Source of the DNA: Clostridium sp. CAG:413
Lineage (GTDB): Bacteria > Bacillota > Clostridia > Oscillospirales > Acutalibacteraceae
NCBI GenBank assembly: GCA_000431775.1
Contig: FR888230.1
Location: 41,364 to 105,363, forward strand
Direction of reading: 5' to 3'
DNA: 64,000 bases
The number at the start of each line of letters is the position of its first letter. The stretch's first letter is position 1. The position numbers and the translations under genes were made by a program. Of the stretch, positions 19,401-27,708 are shown piece by piece. The notes beneath the pieces were generated by a model that searched no databases, had not been told where the DNA came from, and saw only the letters and a program-made list of their open reading frames with translations.

Positions 19401-19575
19401 GGATATCACGCTCTACGGCCACCGCTTCAACGCTTTCGGCGCAGTCCACCTGACCGACAACCGCCACTCATGGCACGGCCCTGACGCCTGGCGCTCCGAG
19501 GGCTGCCGCTGGAGCTATGAATACACCCTGCGCCCCGTCGGCATAATCGCCTCACCCGTCATTAAAGTCAAATAA
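16483..19575 (+). CDS. GH106-like (alpha-L-rhamnosidase-type) glycoside hydrolase
   Basis: 1030 aa. The N-terminus matches the GH106-like pattern: TPFWAWNSHLEADELSRQI, GGFHMHVRTGL, YLYDEDRWPSG and FTDEPQF, which are TIM-barrel strands with conserved acids. The C-terminal ~250 residues form a jelly-roll of the GH2 sugar-binding type (EHTLRLRFTIRSEI, LPDIKADENILEIVYPFG). GH106 enzymes remove terminal rhamnose from plant pectin or glycosides with inversion; specificity here is an inference. No signal peptide, so it would act on imported oligosaccharides. It is translationally coupled to the phosphoesterase and followed 18 nt later by an ABC exporter pair, suggesting one long transcript. Confidence 0.75.
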   Translation: MFYKKNSAPSLSDELFKRPTSEYRGTPFWAWNSHLEADELSRQIDIFKEMGLGGFHMHVRTGLSNAYLSDEFMGLVRHCVDKAKKEDMLAYLYDEDRWPSGAAGGLVTKDEQYRARCLLMTAEPCSLDEAEKADVIDSRAEGGRNGKGYLIACYDVRLDSDGYLADYKRIGENDDAEGVKWYAYLKIHAPSPWYNNQTYVNTLDKKAIERFIEVTHERYAETVGDEFGGTVPSIFTDEPQFTRKQTLRNAADRDDVILPWTDDLPQTFEAAYGFSIVDKLPELFWDLPEGRISTARYYYHDHISERFAEAFADTCGAWCRKHGIALTGHMMEEPTLTSQTAALGDCMRSYRGFDIPGIDMLCDAFEFTTAKQCQSAVRQYGREGMLSELYGVTGWDCDFRNYKLHGDWQACMGVTVRVPHLSWYAMGGEAKRDYPASIHYQSPWYKEFPRIEDHFARVNTAMTRGKPVVRVGVIHPVESFWLHWGPNDKSSLMRKCLDEKFRQLTEWLLNGSIDFDFICESLLPSQCEKGGAPLKVGMESYDAVIVPDCESLRGTTLDRLERFADEGGSLIFMGAAPTVSDGVPSERGKALYGRSRVIPFDREKLLTALEPQRDLTLRFANGDLSEGFIYQLRLDGESRWLFISRCREPYNKSVVEKNYLRITIKGEFSPMLYDTATGYISELDCEYRNGCTVISRVLYDYDSLLLRLDNGRRQGKSAAKPASLPEKEIRLPAFVPYTLSERNALLLDTAEFSLDGAPFEPEEEILRLDNICRRSLGFPERGNSVAQPWVIHEAAPEHTLRLRFTIRSEIDFSGAELALEDAESAAITFNGEKVANNITGWYTDRDIKTVALPDIKADENILEIVYPFGRRTNTEWCYLLGDFGVRVTGRSKVITALPDKLAFDKLETQGLPFYGGNVTYHLEVEANSALSVTATNYYGAIIGVSVDGADNGRIIYPPYTLLAEDIGSGTHKVDITLYGHRFNAFGAVHLTDNRHSWHGPDAWRSEGCRWSYEYTLRPVGIIASPVIKVK

Positions 19576-19593
19576 ACAGAGGATGATATAAAA

Positions 19594-21318
19594 ATGAAAA
19601 AACTCACGGTATACCTCAAGGGGAACCGTACCGAATGCGTGCTCGCTCCGCTGTTCAAAATGCTTGAGGCCATATTGGAGCTTTTTGTGCCGCTGATAAT
19701 AAAAGCAATCATCGACAAGGGCATCGGTCGGTCGGACGACGGCTATATCATGCGTATGTGCGGCGTACTCGTGCTGCTCGGCGCGGTCGGGCTCATCTTC
19801 TCGATAACCGCCCAATATTTTGCCGCCAAGGCTTCGACCTCCTTTGTCAGGAAGCTGCGCCACGCCGTATTTGAGCGCATAGGCTCCTTCTCATACTCGC
19901 AGCTTGACGGCATAGGCTCCTCGACCCTGATAACCCGCCTCACCAGCGACATGGATAGCGTACAGAACGGCTTGAATCTGACGCTGCGCCTGCTGCTGCG
20001 TTCTCCCTTTGTCGTGATAGGCGCGATGATAATGGCTTTCACCGTGGATGCAAAGTCGGCGCTGACCTTCGTTGTGGTCATACCCGCCCTCTCCGTCGTG
20101 GTATTCGGCATACTGCTGCTCTGCATCCCGCTCTATAAAAAAGTCCGTGCCGCACTCGACAAGGTGCTCGGCACGGCGAGAGAGAATCTCATCGGTGCAA
20201 GAGTGCTGCGTGCATTCTGTAAGGAGGATGAGGAGACAAAGGAATTCGAGCAGCGCAACGACACCCTCACCGCCATTCAGGAGCACACGGGCAGGATATC
20301 CGCCCTGCTGAATCCCCTGACCTGCATTATAATCAACCTCGGCATAGCGTTCCTTATCTATATCGGCGCAGTCCGCGTCGACGCGGGCATCATAACCCAG
20401 GGCGCGGTCGTGGCGCTCTATAACTATATGTCGCAGATACTTGTTGAGCTGATAAAGCTTGCGAATCTGATAATCAGCATCACCAAATCCCTCGCCTGCG
20501 CGGGCAGGATAAGCACCGTGCTTGAAATGCCCGCAGAGGAGGACGGCGGCAGCGGCAGCGTCGACGACAGCTCCGATATCGCCGTTGAATTCGACAATGT
20601 TTCGTTCACCTACGACGGCTCGGGCGAAAGCTCGCTCGAGGGCGTCAGCTTCAAAGCCAAAAAGGGCGAAACGATTGGCATAATCGGCTCGACAGGCTCG
20701 GGCAAGACCACTCTGGTGAATCTCATCCCCGGCTTCTACCGCCCGACAGAGGGTAAAATAACCGTCGGCGGCTGCGACTCCGCTTCGCTCCCGCTCGAGG
20801 AGCTTAGAAGCCGCGTGGCAGTCGTGCCGCAGCGCTCCGTGCTCTTTAAGGGCACGGTCAGGGAGAACCTGCGCTGGGGCAAGCCCGACGCCACCGAGCA
20901 GGAGATGCTTGCCGCTCTCGAGACCGCTCAGGCAAAGGATTTCATCCTCGCCAAGGACGGCGGGCTGGACGCCCCCGTTGAGCAGGGCGGGCGCAATTTC
21001 TCCGGCGGCCAGAGGCAGCGCCTTGCCGTCGCAAGGGCAGTCATCAAGGACGCGGATATCCTTATTCTTGACGACAGCTCAAGCGCCCTCGACTACGCCA
21101 CCGACGCCGCCATGCGTAAGGCCATAGCCGCCTCTCAGGGCGACAAAACGGTATTCATCGTCTCTCAGCGCACATCGTCCATAATGAACGCCGATAAGAT
21201 AATCGTGCTTGAGGACGGCAGGGCGCAGGTCGGCACACACGACGAGCTGATGAAGTCAAGCGACGTCTATCGCGAGATACATCTCTCGCAGTTTGACCCG
21301 GAGGAGGCGAGCGCATGA
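19594..21318 (+). CDS. ABC exporter subunit with degenerate ATPase site
   Basis: 574 aa: six-helix transmembrane domain (residues ~1-310) then a nucleotide-binding domain. Walker A GSTGSGKT and signature FSGGQ are intact. Walker B reads ILILDD, with Asp in place of the catalytic Glu, and the switch histidine is Gln (VSQR). These are the marks of the degenerate half of heterodimeric exporters of the TM287/288 or BmrCD type. It would pair with the next gene's product to export a drug, lipid or peptide. The stop overlaps the partner's start (ATGA, 21315-21318). Confidence 0.92.
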   Translation: MKKLTVYLKGNRTECVLAPLFKMLEAILELFVPLIIKAIIDKGIGRSDDGYIMRMCGVLVLLGAVGLIFSITAQYFAAKASTSFVRKLRHAVFERIGSFSYSQLDGIGSSTLITRLTSDMDSVQNGLNLTLRLLLRSPFVVIGAMIMAFTVDAKSALTFVVVIPALSVVVFGILLLCIPLYKKVRAALDKVLGTARENLIGARVLRAFCKEDEETKEFEQRNDTLTAIQEHTGRISALLNPLTCIIINLGIAFLIYIGAVRVDAGIITQGAVVALYNYMSQILVELIKLANLIISITKSLACAGRISTVLEMPAEEDGGSGSVDDSSDIAVEFDNVSFTYDGSGESSLEGVSFKAKKGETIGIIGSTGSGKTTLVNLIPGFYRPTEGKITVGGCDSASLPLEELRSRVAVVPQRSVLFKGTVRENLRWGKPDATEQEMLAALETAQAKDFILAKDGGLDAPVEQGGRNFSGGQRQRLAVARAVIKDADILILDDSSSALDYATDAAMRKAIAASQGDKTVFIVSQRTSSIMNADKIIVLEDGRAQVGTHDELMKSSDVYREIHLSQFDPEEASA

Positions 21319-23069
21319 GCAGGATAAAGGCCAAAAAAGGTACTCTCAAAAAGGTGCTTCACTATGTCGGCAGATATAAACCGCACCTCGCGTTCTCTAT
21401 AATCCTCGCCGCCGTGAGCGTTGCCGCGACGCTCTATATCCCCGTGCTTGCGGGCAGGGCGATAGACAATATCGTTGACGAAAGAAATGTTGATTTCGCC
21501 GCGCTGAAGCCCCTGCTCATCGGCATAGGAATTCTTGCCGCCGTTACGGCGCTGGCGCAGTGGATAATGAACGCGCTCAACAACAAGATAACATTCTGCG
21601 TGGTGCGCGATATCCGCAACGCCGCAATGAGGCGCATACAGATACTGCCCCTGAGCTATATCGACAGCCACCCCGCGGGCGAAACGGTCAGCCGCATCAT
21701 CGCCGACGCCGACCAATTCGCCGACGGCCTGCTCATGGGCTTCACCCAGCTTTTCACGGGCGTTATAACCATCCTCGGCACGATAGGCTTCATGCTCTCG
21801 ATAAACGTGAAGATAACTCTTGTCGTCGTGCTGCTCACGCCGCTCTCGCTCTTTGTCGCAAGATTTATCGCCCGCCGCACCTATTCGATGTTCAGGGCGC
21901 AGTCCGAGACCAGAGGCGAGCAAACCGCATTCATTGAAGAAAAAATAGGCTCTCAAAAGGTCGTCAAGGCGTTCACGAGGGAGGCAAAGACCCTCGAGGA
22001 ATTCGACGAGATAAACGACCGCTACGCCAAGCGCTCGCTCAAGGCGATATTCTTCTCCTCGATAACCAACCCATCGACCCGCTTCGTCAACAGCGTTGTT
22101 TACGCCGCCGTGGGTCTTACGGGCGCTCTCTTCGCCGTCAAAGGCGCTATCTCCGTCGGCGGGCTCACCTGCTTCCTGAGCTACGCCAATCAATATACCA
22201 AGCCCTTCAACGAGATCTCGGGCGTTGTGGCGGAGCTGCAAAATGCTCTTGCCTGCGCCGAGAGGCTCTTTGAATTGGTCGAGCAGCCGCCGCAATCCCC
22301 CGAAAAGGCGGACGCCGTGACCCTCACCGACGCCAAGGGCAACGTGGCGATGCAAAACGTCGCCTTCTCCTATGTCAAGGACAGGGAGCTTATCAAGAAC
22401 CTAAATCTCAACGTAAAAGCGGGCAGCAGAATCGCCATAGTCGGCCCGACGGGCTGCGGCAAAACTACGCTGATAAACCTGCTCATGCGCTTCTATGATG
22501 TCGACGGCGGCGTGATAGCCGTTGACGGCATTGACATCAACGATATCACCCGCTCCAGCCTGCGCCGCAGCTACGGCATGGTGCTGCAGGACACATGGCT
22601 CAAGGACGGCACGGTGCGCGAGAATATCGCAATGGGCAAGCCCGACGCGACCGACGAGGAGATAATCGCCGCCGCCAAGGCTTCGCACGCCCACAGCTTC
22701 ATCAAGCGTATGCCTCAGGGCTACGACACGGTGATTTCGGATGAAAATTCGGGTCTGTCGCAGGGTCAGAAGCAGCTGCTCTGCATCGCGCGTGTCATGC
22801 TCTGCCTGCCGCCGATGCTCATTCTCGACGAGGCGACCTCCTCGATAGACACCCGCACCGAGATAAAGATCCAGCAGGCATTCTCCCGCATGATGCAGGG
22901 CAGGACGAGTTTCGTCGTCGCCCACCGCCTCTCGACGATAAAGAATTCCGACCTCATCCTTGTGATGAAGGACGGCAGCATCATCGAGCAGGGCACTCAC
23001 GCCGAGCTGATGGAGCAAAACGGCTTCTATGCCGCGCTCTATAACAGCCGCCTTGACCGAGGTGCATGA
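21315..23069 (+). CDS. ABC exporter subunit with canonical catalytic residues
   Basis: 584 aa: six-helix transmembrane domain followed by an ATPase domain with Walker A GPTGCGKT, Walker B MLILDE and switch VAHR, all canonical. The signature reads LSQGQ instead of LSGGQ. In heterodimeric exporters this non-canonical signature faces the degenerate Walker B site of the partner, so the two subunits complement one another. The start ATGA overlaps the upstream stop, ensuring balanced synthesis. Substrate unknown. Confidence 0.92.
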   Translation: MSRIKAKKGTLKKVLHYVGRYKPHLAFSIILAAVSVAATLYIPVLAGRAIDNIVDERNVDFAALKPLLIGIGILAAVTALAQWIMNALNNKITFCVVRDIRNAAMRRIQILPLSYIDSHPAGETVSRIIADADQFADGLLMGFTQLFTGVITILGTIGFMLSINVKITLVVVLLTPLSLFVARFIARRTYSMFRAQSETRGEQTAFIEEKIGSQKVVKAFTREAKTLEEFDEINDRYAKRSLKAIFFSSITNPSTRFVNSVVYAAVGLTGALFAVKGAISVGGLTCFLSYANQYTKPFNEISGVVAELQNALACAERLFELVEQPPQSPEKADAVTLTDAKGNVAMQNVAFSYVKDRELIKNLNLNVKAGSRIAIVGPTGCGKTTLINLLMRFYDVDGGVIAVDGIDINDITRSSLRRSYGMVLQDTWLKDGTVRENIAMGKPDATDEEIIAAAKASHAHSFIKRMPQGYDTVISDENSGLSQGQKQLLCIARVMLCLPPMLILDEATSSIDTRTEIKIQQAFSRMMQGRTSFVVAHRLSTIKNSDLILVMKDGSIIEQGTHAELMEQNGFYAALYNSRLDRGA

Positions 23070-23070
23070 T

Positions 23071-23640
23071 ATGGAGAGGATAATCGAAAAAGCACGGGCG
23101 CTGCTCGCCTCAAAGGGCAGCGCCGTGATAGCCCTTGACGGGCGGGCTGCGGCGGGCAAAACAACCCTTGCCGCGGCTCTCGCCGAGCGGCTGAACGCCG
23201 AGGTCATACATATGGACGACTTCTTCCTGCCCCCGGAGCTTCGCACGGCGGAGCGGCTCTCGCTGCCGGGCGGCAATGTGCACTACGAGCGCTTCAGCGC
23301 CGAAGTTGCCGACGGTATTCTGAGCGGCAAGCCCTTTGAATACTCGGTATTCGACTGCTCGATAATGGGCGTTTCGGGCAAAAAAAGAGTGACACCCGAT
23401 GGGGTCACCATAGTTGAGGGTGCATATGCGCTGCATCCGCAGATCCCGGACATTTACGATATAAAAGTCTTTGTCACCGCCCCGCTTGAAACGCGCCTCG
23501 AGCGCATCCTGCGCCGCAACGGCAGCGAAAAGCTCGAAGCCTTCCGCCGCAGATGGATCCCTCTCGAAGAAGCCTACTTCAGCGCCTTCGGCATAGAGAA
23601 TAAATGCGATATCGTCATCGAGCAGCTCCGTGGCCTATAA
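23071..23640 (+). CDS. Uridine-kinase-like P-loop kinase
   Basis: 189 aa. Walker A is ALDGRAAAGKTT (residues ~20-31), followed by the VIHMDDFFLP motif and EGAYALH typical of the uridine kinase/phosphoribulokinase group, and a lid-like RLERILRRNG segment. It probably phosphorylates a nucleoside or a related small molecule; specificity is not readable. ATG 23071 is preferred since GAGGTG (23059-23064) lies 6 nt before it and inside the end of the ABC gene. The last gene of the phosphoesterase-GH106-ABC run. Its 3' end (23599-23617) is repeated exactly at 24728-24746. Confidence 0.8.
   Translation: MERIIEKARALLASKGSAVIALDGRAAAGKTTLAAALAERLNAEVIHMDDFFLPPELRTAERLSLPGGNVHYERFSAEVADGILSGKPFEYSVFDCSIMGVSGKKRVTPDGVTIVEGAYALHPQIPDIYDIKVFVTAPLETRLERILRRNGSEKLEAFRRRWIPLEEAYFSAFGIENKCDIVIEQLRGL
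23599..23617 (+). repeat. 19-nt direct repeat, copy 1
   Basis: Lies in the last codons of the uridine-kinase-like gene. An exact copy is at 24728-24746; the ~20 bases before each copy are also partly alike, as if the second is a decayed duplicate of the kinase 3' end. Confidence 0.85.
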
Positions 23641-23683
23641 GGTGTTATCCTCCGTCAGACTCAATTAAATCCTCAGCATAAAA

Positions 23684-23730
23684 ATAACCGACTGCTATGA
23701 AGTGCGGCTTCACGCAATCGGTTATACTTC
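23684..23730 (+). terminator. Long hairpin after the uridine-kinase-like gene
   Basis: The 12-nt arms 23684-23695 and 23714-23725 pair at 11 positions, with an inner GAAG/CTTC stem, followed by a T-rich ACTTCTTTC. It probably ends the ABC/uridine-kinase transcript. Confidence 0.65.
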
Positions 23731-23821
23731 TTTCAATATCAGCGCTTTACGAAAAATAAGAACGAAAAAGTTCGGGCAATATTTCAACTGCTGTGTTACA
23801 ATCGTTATCGAGGTGAACGGT

Positions 23822-24676
23822 ATGGATGTTTTAAGAGAACTGAACGATGTGTCGGATTACATTGAAGAGCACATTACCGATGATATCAACATTGATGAGC
23901 TTGCAAGGATCGCCATGCAGAGCGGCAATAATTTCTCGCGCCTGTTCAGCTATATGGTCGGTATGTCCGTCAATGAATATATTAGGCGGCGCAGGCTGTC
24001 GCTTGCCGTAAATGACCTGCAAAACAGCAACGCGAAAATTATTGATATCGCAATGAAGTACGGCTGGAACAGCTCCGACGCTTTCACTAAGGCTTTCATT
24101 AATCAGCACGGCACTACTCCGACAAACGCAAGAAACAAAATCGGTTCTGTTAAAATATTCCCGCCCGTTTCCTTTGAATTGAACATTAAAGGAGCAAAAG
24201 AAATGGATTTCAAAATTGTAACCGTTGACAGCTTTGAAATTTTCGGTTTGTCAAAGCAGTTTAATTGCCGCTCGGCTGACAGATTCAAGCAGGAGAACAT
24301 CATGTGGTCCGTTGAATTTGAGCATTACCCCGAAAGGATCAGCGCCGGATATGACGGGATCTGGTACGGAGTCTTCGACAACGGAAAATACTCTATTGCA
24401 AGAGCCCAAAAAGATATCGACTATAGCCGTCTGGAGAAGATAACTGTCCCCGGCGGGCAATATGCGGTTTTCACCACCGAAAAGGGCGGCTATGCCGGAA
24501 CGGAGCTGCCCCGCCTGCACGAGCTGGTTTTTAATTCCTGGCTGCCCGACTCTGAGTACAAAATCAAAGAAGAATTTGTAATTGAAGTCTATCATCTGGC
24601 AACAGACCGAGCCGAACGCAGGAAAAATAGGTATTATGAGATGTGGATCCCCATCAGTGAACCCGACACGGAATAA
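23822..24676 (+). CDS. AraC-family regulator with GyrI-like effector domain
   Basis: 284 aa from ATG 23822 (GAGGTG at 23810-23815, 6 nt upstream). Residues 1-105 are an AraC double helix-turn-helix (INIDELARIAMQSGNNFSRLF and IDIAMKYGWNSSDAFTKAF), here at the N-terminus. Residues ~125-284 are a GyrI-like/effector-binding domain with VPGGQYAVF and the EVYHL strand. This layout is typical of one-component regulators sensing amphipathic or drug-like ligands. Codon use is more AT-rich than in the neighbours. The gene stands alone between the uridine-kinase hairpin and the tRNA terminators, in a segment bounded by a 19-nt direct repeat. Confidence 0.88.
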   Translation: MDVLRELNDVSDYIEEHITDDINIDELARIAMQSGNNFSRLFSYMVGMSVNEYIRRRRLSLAVNDLQNSNAKIIDIAMKYGWNSSDAFTKAFINQHGTTPTNARNKIGSVKIFPPVSFELNIKGAKEMDFKIVTVDSFEIFGLSKQFNCRSADRFKQENIMWSVEFEHYPERISAGYDGIWYGVFDNGKYSIARAQKDIDYSRLEKITVPGGQYAVFTTEKGGYAGTELPRLHELVFNSWLPDSEYKIKEEFVIEVYHLATDRAERRKNRYYEMWIPISEPDTE

Positions 24677-24727
24677 TCTAAAAGCCAAACATCATTTCTC
24701 CACGTTCCCCGCATTTTCAATATAAAA

Positions 24728-24746
24728 AATAAATGCGATATCGTCA
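24728..24746 (+). repeat. 19-nt direct repeat, copy 2
   Basis: Exact copy of 23599-23617, in non-coding DNA. The preceding bases resemble the kinase codons for A-F-G-I with substitutions and one extra base, so this may be a pseudogene scrap left by a duplication or recombination that introduced the AraC gene. Confidence 0.8.
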
Positions 24747-24753
24747 CAAAACG

Positions 24754-24790
24754 AACCCTGCGCCCGCTGCGGGCGCAGGGTTTGCTTTCG
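24754..24790 (-). terminator. GC-rich hairpin downstream of the tRNA genes
   Basis: Perfect 13-bp stem (24754-24766 with 24770-24782) around a three-base loop. On the minus strand it is followed by TTCGTTTTG, so it may be a second terminator for the tRNA transcript. Confidence 0.55.
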
Positions 24791-24809
24791 CCTGTCGCAT
24801 ATGCAAAAA

Positions 24810-24855
24810 AACAAATATAACTGAAAAGCTCCTGTCCAAAAGAACAAGAGCTTTT
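24810..24855 (-). terminator. Intrinsic terminator of the tRNA operon
   Basis: On the minus strand the arms 24844-24855 and 24824-24835 (AAAAGCTC paired with GAGCTTTT, plus TGT/ACA) directly follow the CCA of tRNA-Tyr and lead to a run of seven T. Confidence 0.8.
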
Positions 24856-24856
24856 C

Positions 24857-24941
<85 letters not shown>

Positions 24942-24968
24942 GAATATTCAGTTGCGTTATCTCGTGGG

Positions 24969-25044
24969 TGGAGCTGGTGGACGGACTCGAACCCCCGACC
25001 TGCTGATTACAAATCAGCTGCTCTACCAACTGAGCTACACCAGC
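24969..25044 (-). tRNA. tRNA-Thr (TGT)
   Basis: 76 nt including CCA. Acceptor GCTGGTG pairs with CACCAGC, the D-arm reads TAGCTCAGTTGG, the anticodon stem GCTGA/TCAGC encloses loop TTTGTAA with anticodon TGT, and the T-loop is GTTCGAGTC. It precedes tRNA-Tyr by 27 nt on the minus strand. Confidence 0.97.
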
Positions 25045-25059
25045 ACGGAACGCTCGATT

Positions 25060-25088
25060 AATATAGCACAAAAAAAGCGTTTCGTCAA
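25060..25088 (-). promoter_or_regulatory. Promoter of the tRNA-Thr/tRNA-Tyr operon
   Basis: On the minus strand TTGACG (25083-25088) and TATATT (25060-25065) are 17 nt apart, the -10 ending 15 nt before the tRNA-Thr 5' end. Upstream is A/T-rich, like an UP element. Confidence 0.8.
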
Positions 25089-25185
25089 GTGATTTTTTAA
25101 AAAAATCGTAATTTTTTGAAAAAAGATTGTTTCTATGATCGCCGAGCTGAGGTAATATTTTTCGACGTGCATTTTGCGACGGATC

Positions 25186-25215
25186 GGGGCGAAGCCGTAT
25201 TTGCGGCTCCGCCCC
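25186..25215 (-). terminator. Hairpin after clpC
   Basis: GGGGCG-AGCCG arms (25186-25197 with 25204-25215) form a 12-bp stem with one mismatch around a six-base loop, 13 nt after the clpC stop. No clear T-run follows on the minus strand, so termination may be partial. Confidence 0.5.
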
Positions 25216-25227
25216 TTTAATTGCTCA

Positions 25228-27672
25228 TCATTCTTTTGTCTCAAAGACAAAGTCGCCGCCCGAGTATTCGCAGACATATTTTTTATCGGGGCTGAATCTG
25301 CCCTCAAGCATCTGCTCGGAAAGCTTATCCTCGATACGCTGCTGGATGGCGCGCCTGAGCGGCCTTGCCCCGTATACGGGGTCGAAGCCCTCCTTGCCTA
25401 TCTCGCTGACGGCGCTCTCGGCAAACTCCACCTTGAGGTCAAGTTCGGCGATACGCTTTGAGAGACCCGCAAGCATCCTGCGCGCGATCTCGTCGATATC
25501 GGTCTGTGTGAGCTGACGGAACACGATTATATCGTCGACCCTGTTGAGGAATTCGGGTCTGAACACGTTCTTGAGCTCGCCCATGACGGCTTCGCGGATC
25601 TTTTTGTCATCCGCCGTTTCGCCGCTCGAGGGGGCGAAGCCCAAAGTGCCTGCGCCGCTCTTGGCTATCAGCTTTGCGCCGACGTTTGAAGTCATTATGA
25701 TGATGCAGTTTCTGAAATCGACGCGTCTGCCCTGTGAATCGGTCAGAATGCCGTCCTCAAGGATTTGGAGCAACATATTGAACACATCGGGATGAGCCTT
25801 CTCTATCTCATCAAAGAGCACGACGGAGTAGGGTCTGCGGCGCACCTTTTCAGTGAGCTGACCGCCCTCCTCGTAGCCGACATAGCCCGGGGGCGAGCCG
25901 ACGAGCCTTGAAACGGTGTGCTTCTCCATATATTCGGACATATCGAGCCTTATCATCGCATTCTCATCACCGAACATAGAGGCGGCGAGTGTCTTGCAAA
26001 GCTCGGTCTTGCCCACCCCGGTGGGGCCGAGGAAGATGAACGAACCTGTGGGGCGCTTGGGGTCTTTAAGCCCCGCTCTGCCCCTGCGGATAGCCTTGGC
26101 GACGGCGCTGACCGCCTCATCCTGGCCGACTATGCGGCGATGAAGCTCCTCCTCCATATTCAGAAGCCTTTGGCTCTCCTCCTGAGTGAGCTGCACGACG
26201 GGGATGCCCGTCCACTGCGACACAATGGCGGCTATCTCCTGCTCACCAACCTCTCCCGCGGCGTGAGTGCTGCGCTCCTTCCAGAGCCTGCGTTCGCTCT
26301 CAAGCTCGTTCGAGAGTTTATTCTTTTCGTCGCGAATAGACGCTGCCTGCTCAAAATCCTGCGAATTGACGGCGCTCGCCATCTCCTCATTCAGGGATTT
26401 GATTTTTTCTTCAAGCTCCTTTAGGTCGGGCGGGGTGGCAAATGCCTTGAGCCTGACCCTCGAAGCTGCTTCATCGACAAGGTCTATCGCTTTGTCGGGC
26501 AGATAGCGGTCGCCGATATATCTCGACGACATCTTGACCGCCGCGATTATCGCACCGTCGGTTATCCTGACCTTGTGGTGCGCCTCGTATTTGTCGCGCA
26601 GACCCTTCAAAATGTCAATTGCCTCCTGCTCGGTCGGCTCGCCGACGGTAACGGGCTGGAATCTGCGCTCAAGGGCGGCGTCCTTCTCGATATGACGGCG
26701 GTATTCGTCGAGCGTTGTGGCGCCGATGACCTGGATCTCACCCCTTGCGAGCGAGGGCTTCAGGATATTTGCGGCATCGACCGCACCCTCCGCCGAGCCT
26801 GCGCCGATGAGCGTGTGAACTTCATCTATGAAGAGTATCACATCGCCCGACTTCTTGACTTCCTCAATAGCGTTGCGGATGCGCTCCTCAAAGTCGCCCC
26901 TGTATTTGGTGCCGGCGACCATGCCTGTGAGGTCGAGCGAAACTATCCGCTTATTCCGCAGCAGCTCGGGCACCTCGCCCGTGGCTATCTTGAGCGCCAG
27001 CCCCTCGGCTATGGCCGTCTTGCCGACACCGGGCTCGCCGATGAGACAGGGGTTATTCTTCGTCCTCCTGCTGAGGATCTGAATGACCCTCTCTATCTCC
27101 TGCTGCCTGCCGATGACGGGGTCTATCCTGCCCTGATTTGCAAGGGCGGTCAGATCCCTGCCAAACTGTGAGAGCGTGGGCGTATCGGAGCGCTCCTTGC
27201 TCTCCTTCTTTGACTCGCCCGAGCTTTGGGCGTTGCTGCCGAGGGCGGCGGTGAGGTCGGAGAGCAGATCCTGCGGCTGGACACCGAGACGGCTGAGCAC
27301 CTCGGTGGCGGCGCTCGTGCCCTCACGGATTATGCCCATGAGTATATGCTCCGTGCCGATATAGGCGTGACCCATTCCTCTGCCCTGCAATATCGCCGTG
27401 TCGATGATATTCTTGGCTCTGGGCGTGAAATCATTGGGCGAAAGCACCGTAGGCGAGCCGATGCCCACGCTGCTTTTGATTATCGACTCGACCTCGGCGT
27501 AGGTGACTTTCCTCGCCGAGAGAGCGGTGTAGGCCATGCCCCCGTTCTCGGAGAGCAGACCGAGCAGCAGATGCTCGCTGCCGACATAGGTGTGGCCGAG
27601 ATCCTCCGCCGCGGTGATGGCGTTGTTGAGCGCCTCGTTGGCTTTCTGAGTAAAGCCCGTAAATCTATACAT
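25228..27672 (-). CDS. clpC: ATP-dependent protease ATPase subunit ClpC
   Basis: 814 aa, normal length. Two N-terminal Clp repeats (residues 1-145) lead to AAA-1 with Walker A GEPGVGKT and Walker B VILFIDE, a middle region with a UVR-like segment (EMASAVNSQDFEQAASIRDEKNKL), and AAA-2 with GPTGVGKT and VVLFDEIEKAHP. ClpC unfolds proteins for ClpP and, with McsB, degrades arginine-phosphorylated substrates in Gram-positives. It is the last gene of the ctsR-mcsA-mcsB-clpC operon, 36 nt after mcsB. The ATG at 27672 follows GGGGGAAATTGT. Confidence 0.97.
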   Translation of the reverse strand: MYRFTGFTQKANEALNNAITAAEDLGHTYVGSEHLLLGLLSENGGMAYTALSARKVTYAEVESIIKSSVGIGSPTVLSPNDFTPRAKNIIDTAILQGRGMGHAYIGTEHILMGIIREGTSAATEVLSRLGVQPQDLLSDLTAALGSNAQSSGESKKESKERSDTPTLSQFGRDLTALANQGRIDPVIGRQQEIERVIQILSRRTKNNPCLIGEPGVGKTAIAEGLALKIATGEVPELLRNKRIVSLDLTGMVAGTKYRGDFEERIRNAIEEVKKSGDVILFIDEVHTLIGAGSAEGAVDAANILKPSLARGEIQVIGATTLDEYRRHIEKDAALERRFQPVTVGEPTEQEAIDILKGLRDKYEAHHKVRITDGAIIAAVKMSSRYIGDRYLPDKAIDLVDEAASRVRLKAFATPPDLKELEEKIKSLNEEMASAVNSQDFEQAASIRDEKNKLSNELESERRLWKERSTHAAGEVGEQEIAAIVSQWTGIPVVQLTQEESQRLLNMEEELHRRIVGQDEAVSAVAKAIRRGRAGLKDPKRPTGSFIFLGPTGVGKTELCKTLAASMFGDENAMIRLDMSEYMEKHTVSRLVGSPPGYVGYEEGGQLTEKVRRRPYSVVLFDEIEKAHPDVFNMLLQILEDGILTDSQGRRVDFRNCIIIMTSNVGAKLIAKSGAGTLGFAPSSGETADDKKIREAVMGELKNVFRPEFLNRVDDIIVFRQLTQTDIDEIARRMLAGLSKRIAELDLKVEFAESAVSEIGKEGFDPVYGARPLRRAIQQRIEDKLSEQMLEGRFSPDKKYVCEYSGGDFVFETKE

Positions 27673-27708
27673 ACAATTTCCCCCTGAATATACTTCGCTT
27701 ATCTTTTA

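Noticed and set aside
17746-19467. 573-codon minus-strand frame
   Set aside because: Exactly antisense to the GH106-like gene, which has motifs, a ribosome site and operon context; the long frame reflects GC-rich codon use.
23641-24756. Insertion sequence or integron around the AraC gene
   Set aside because: No transposase or integrase and no terminal inverted repeats; the 19-nt repeat is reported as recombination evidence only.
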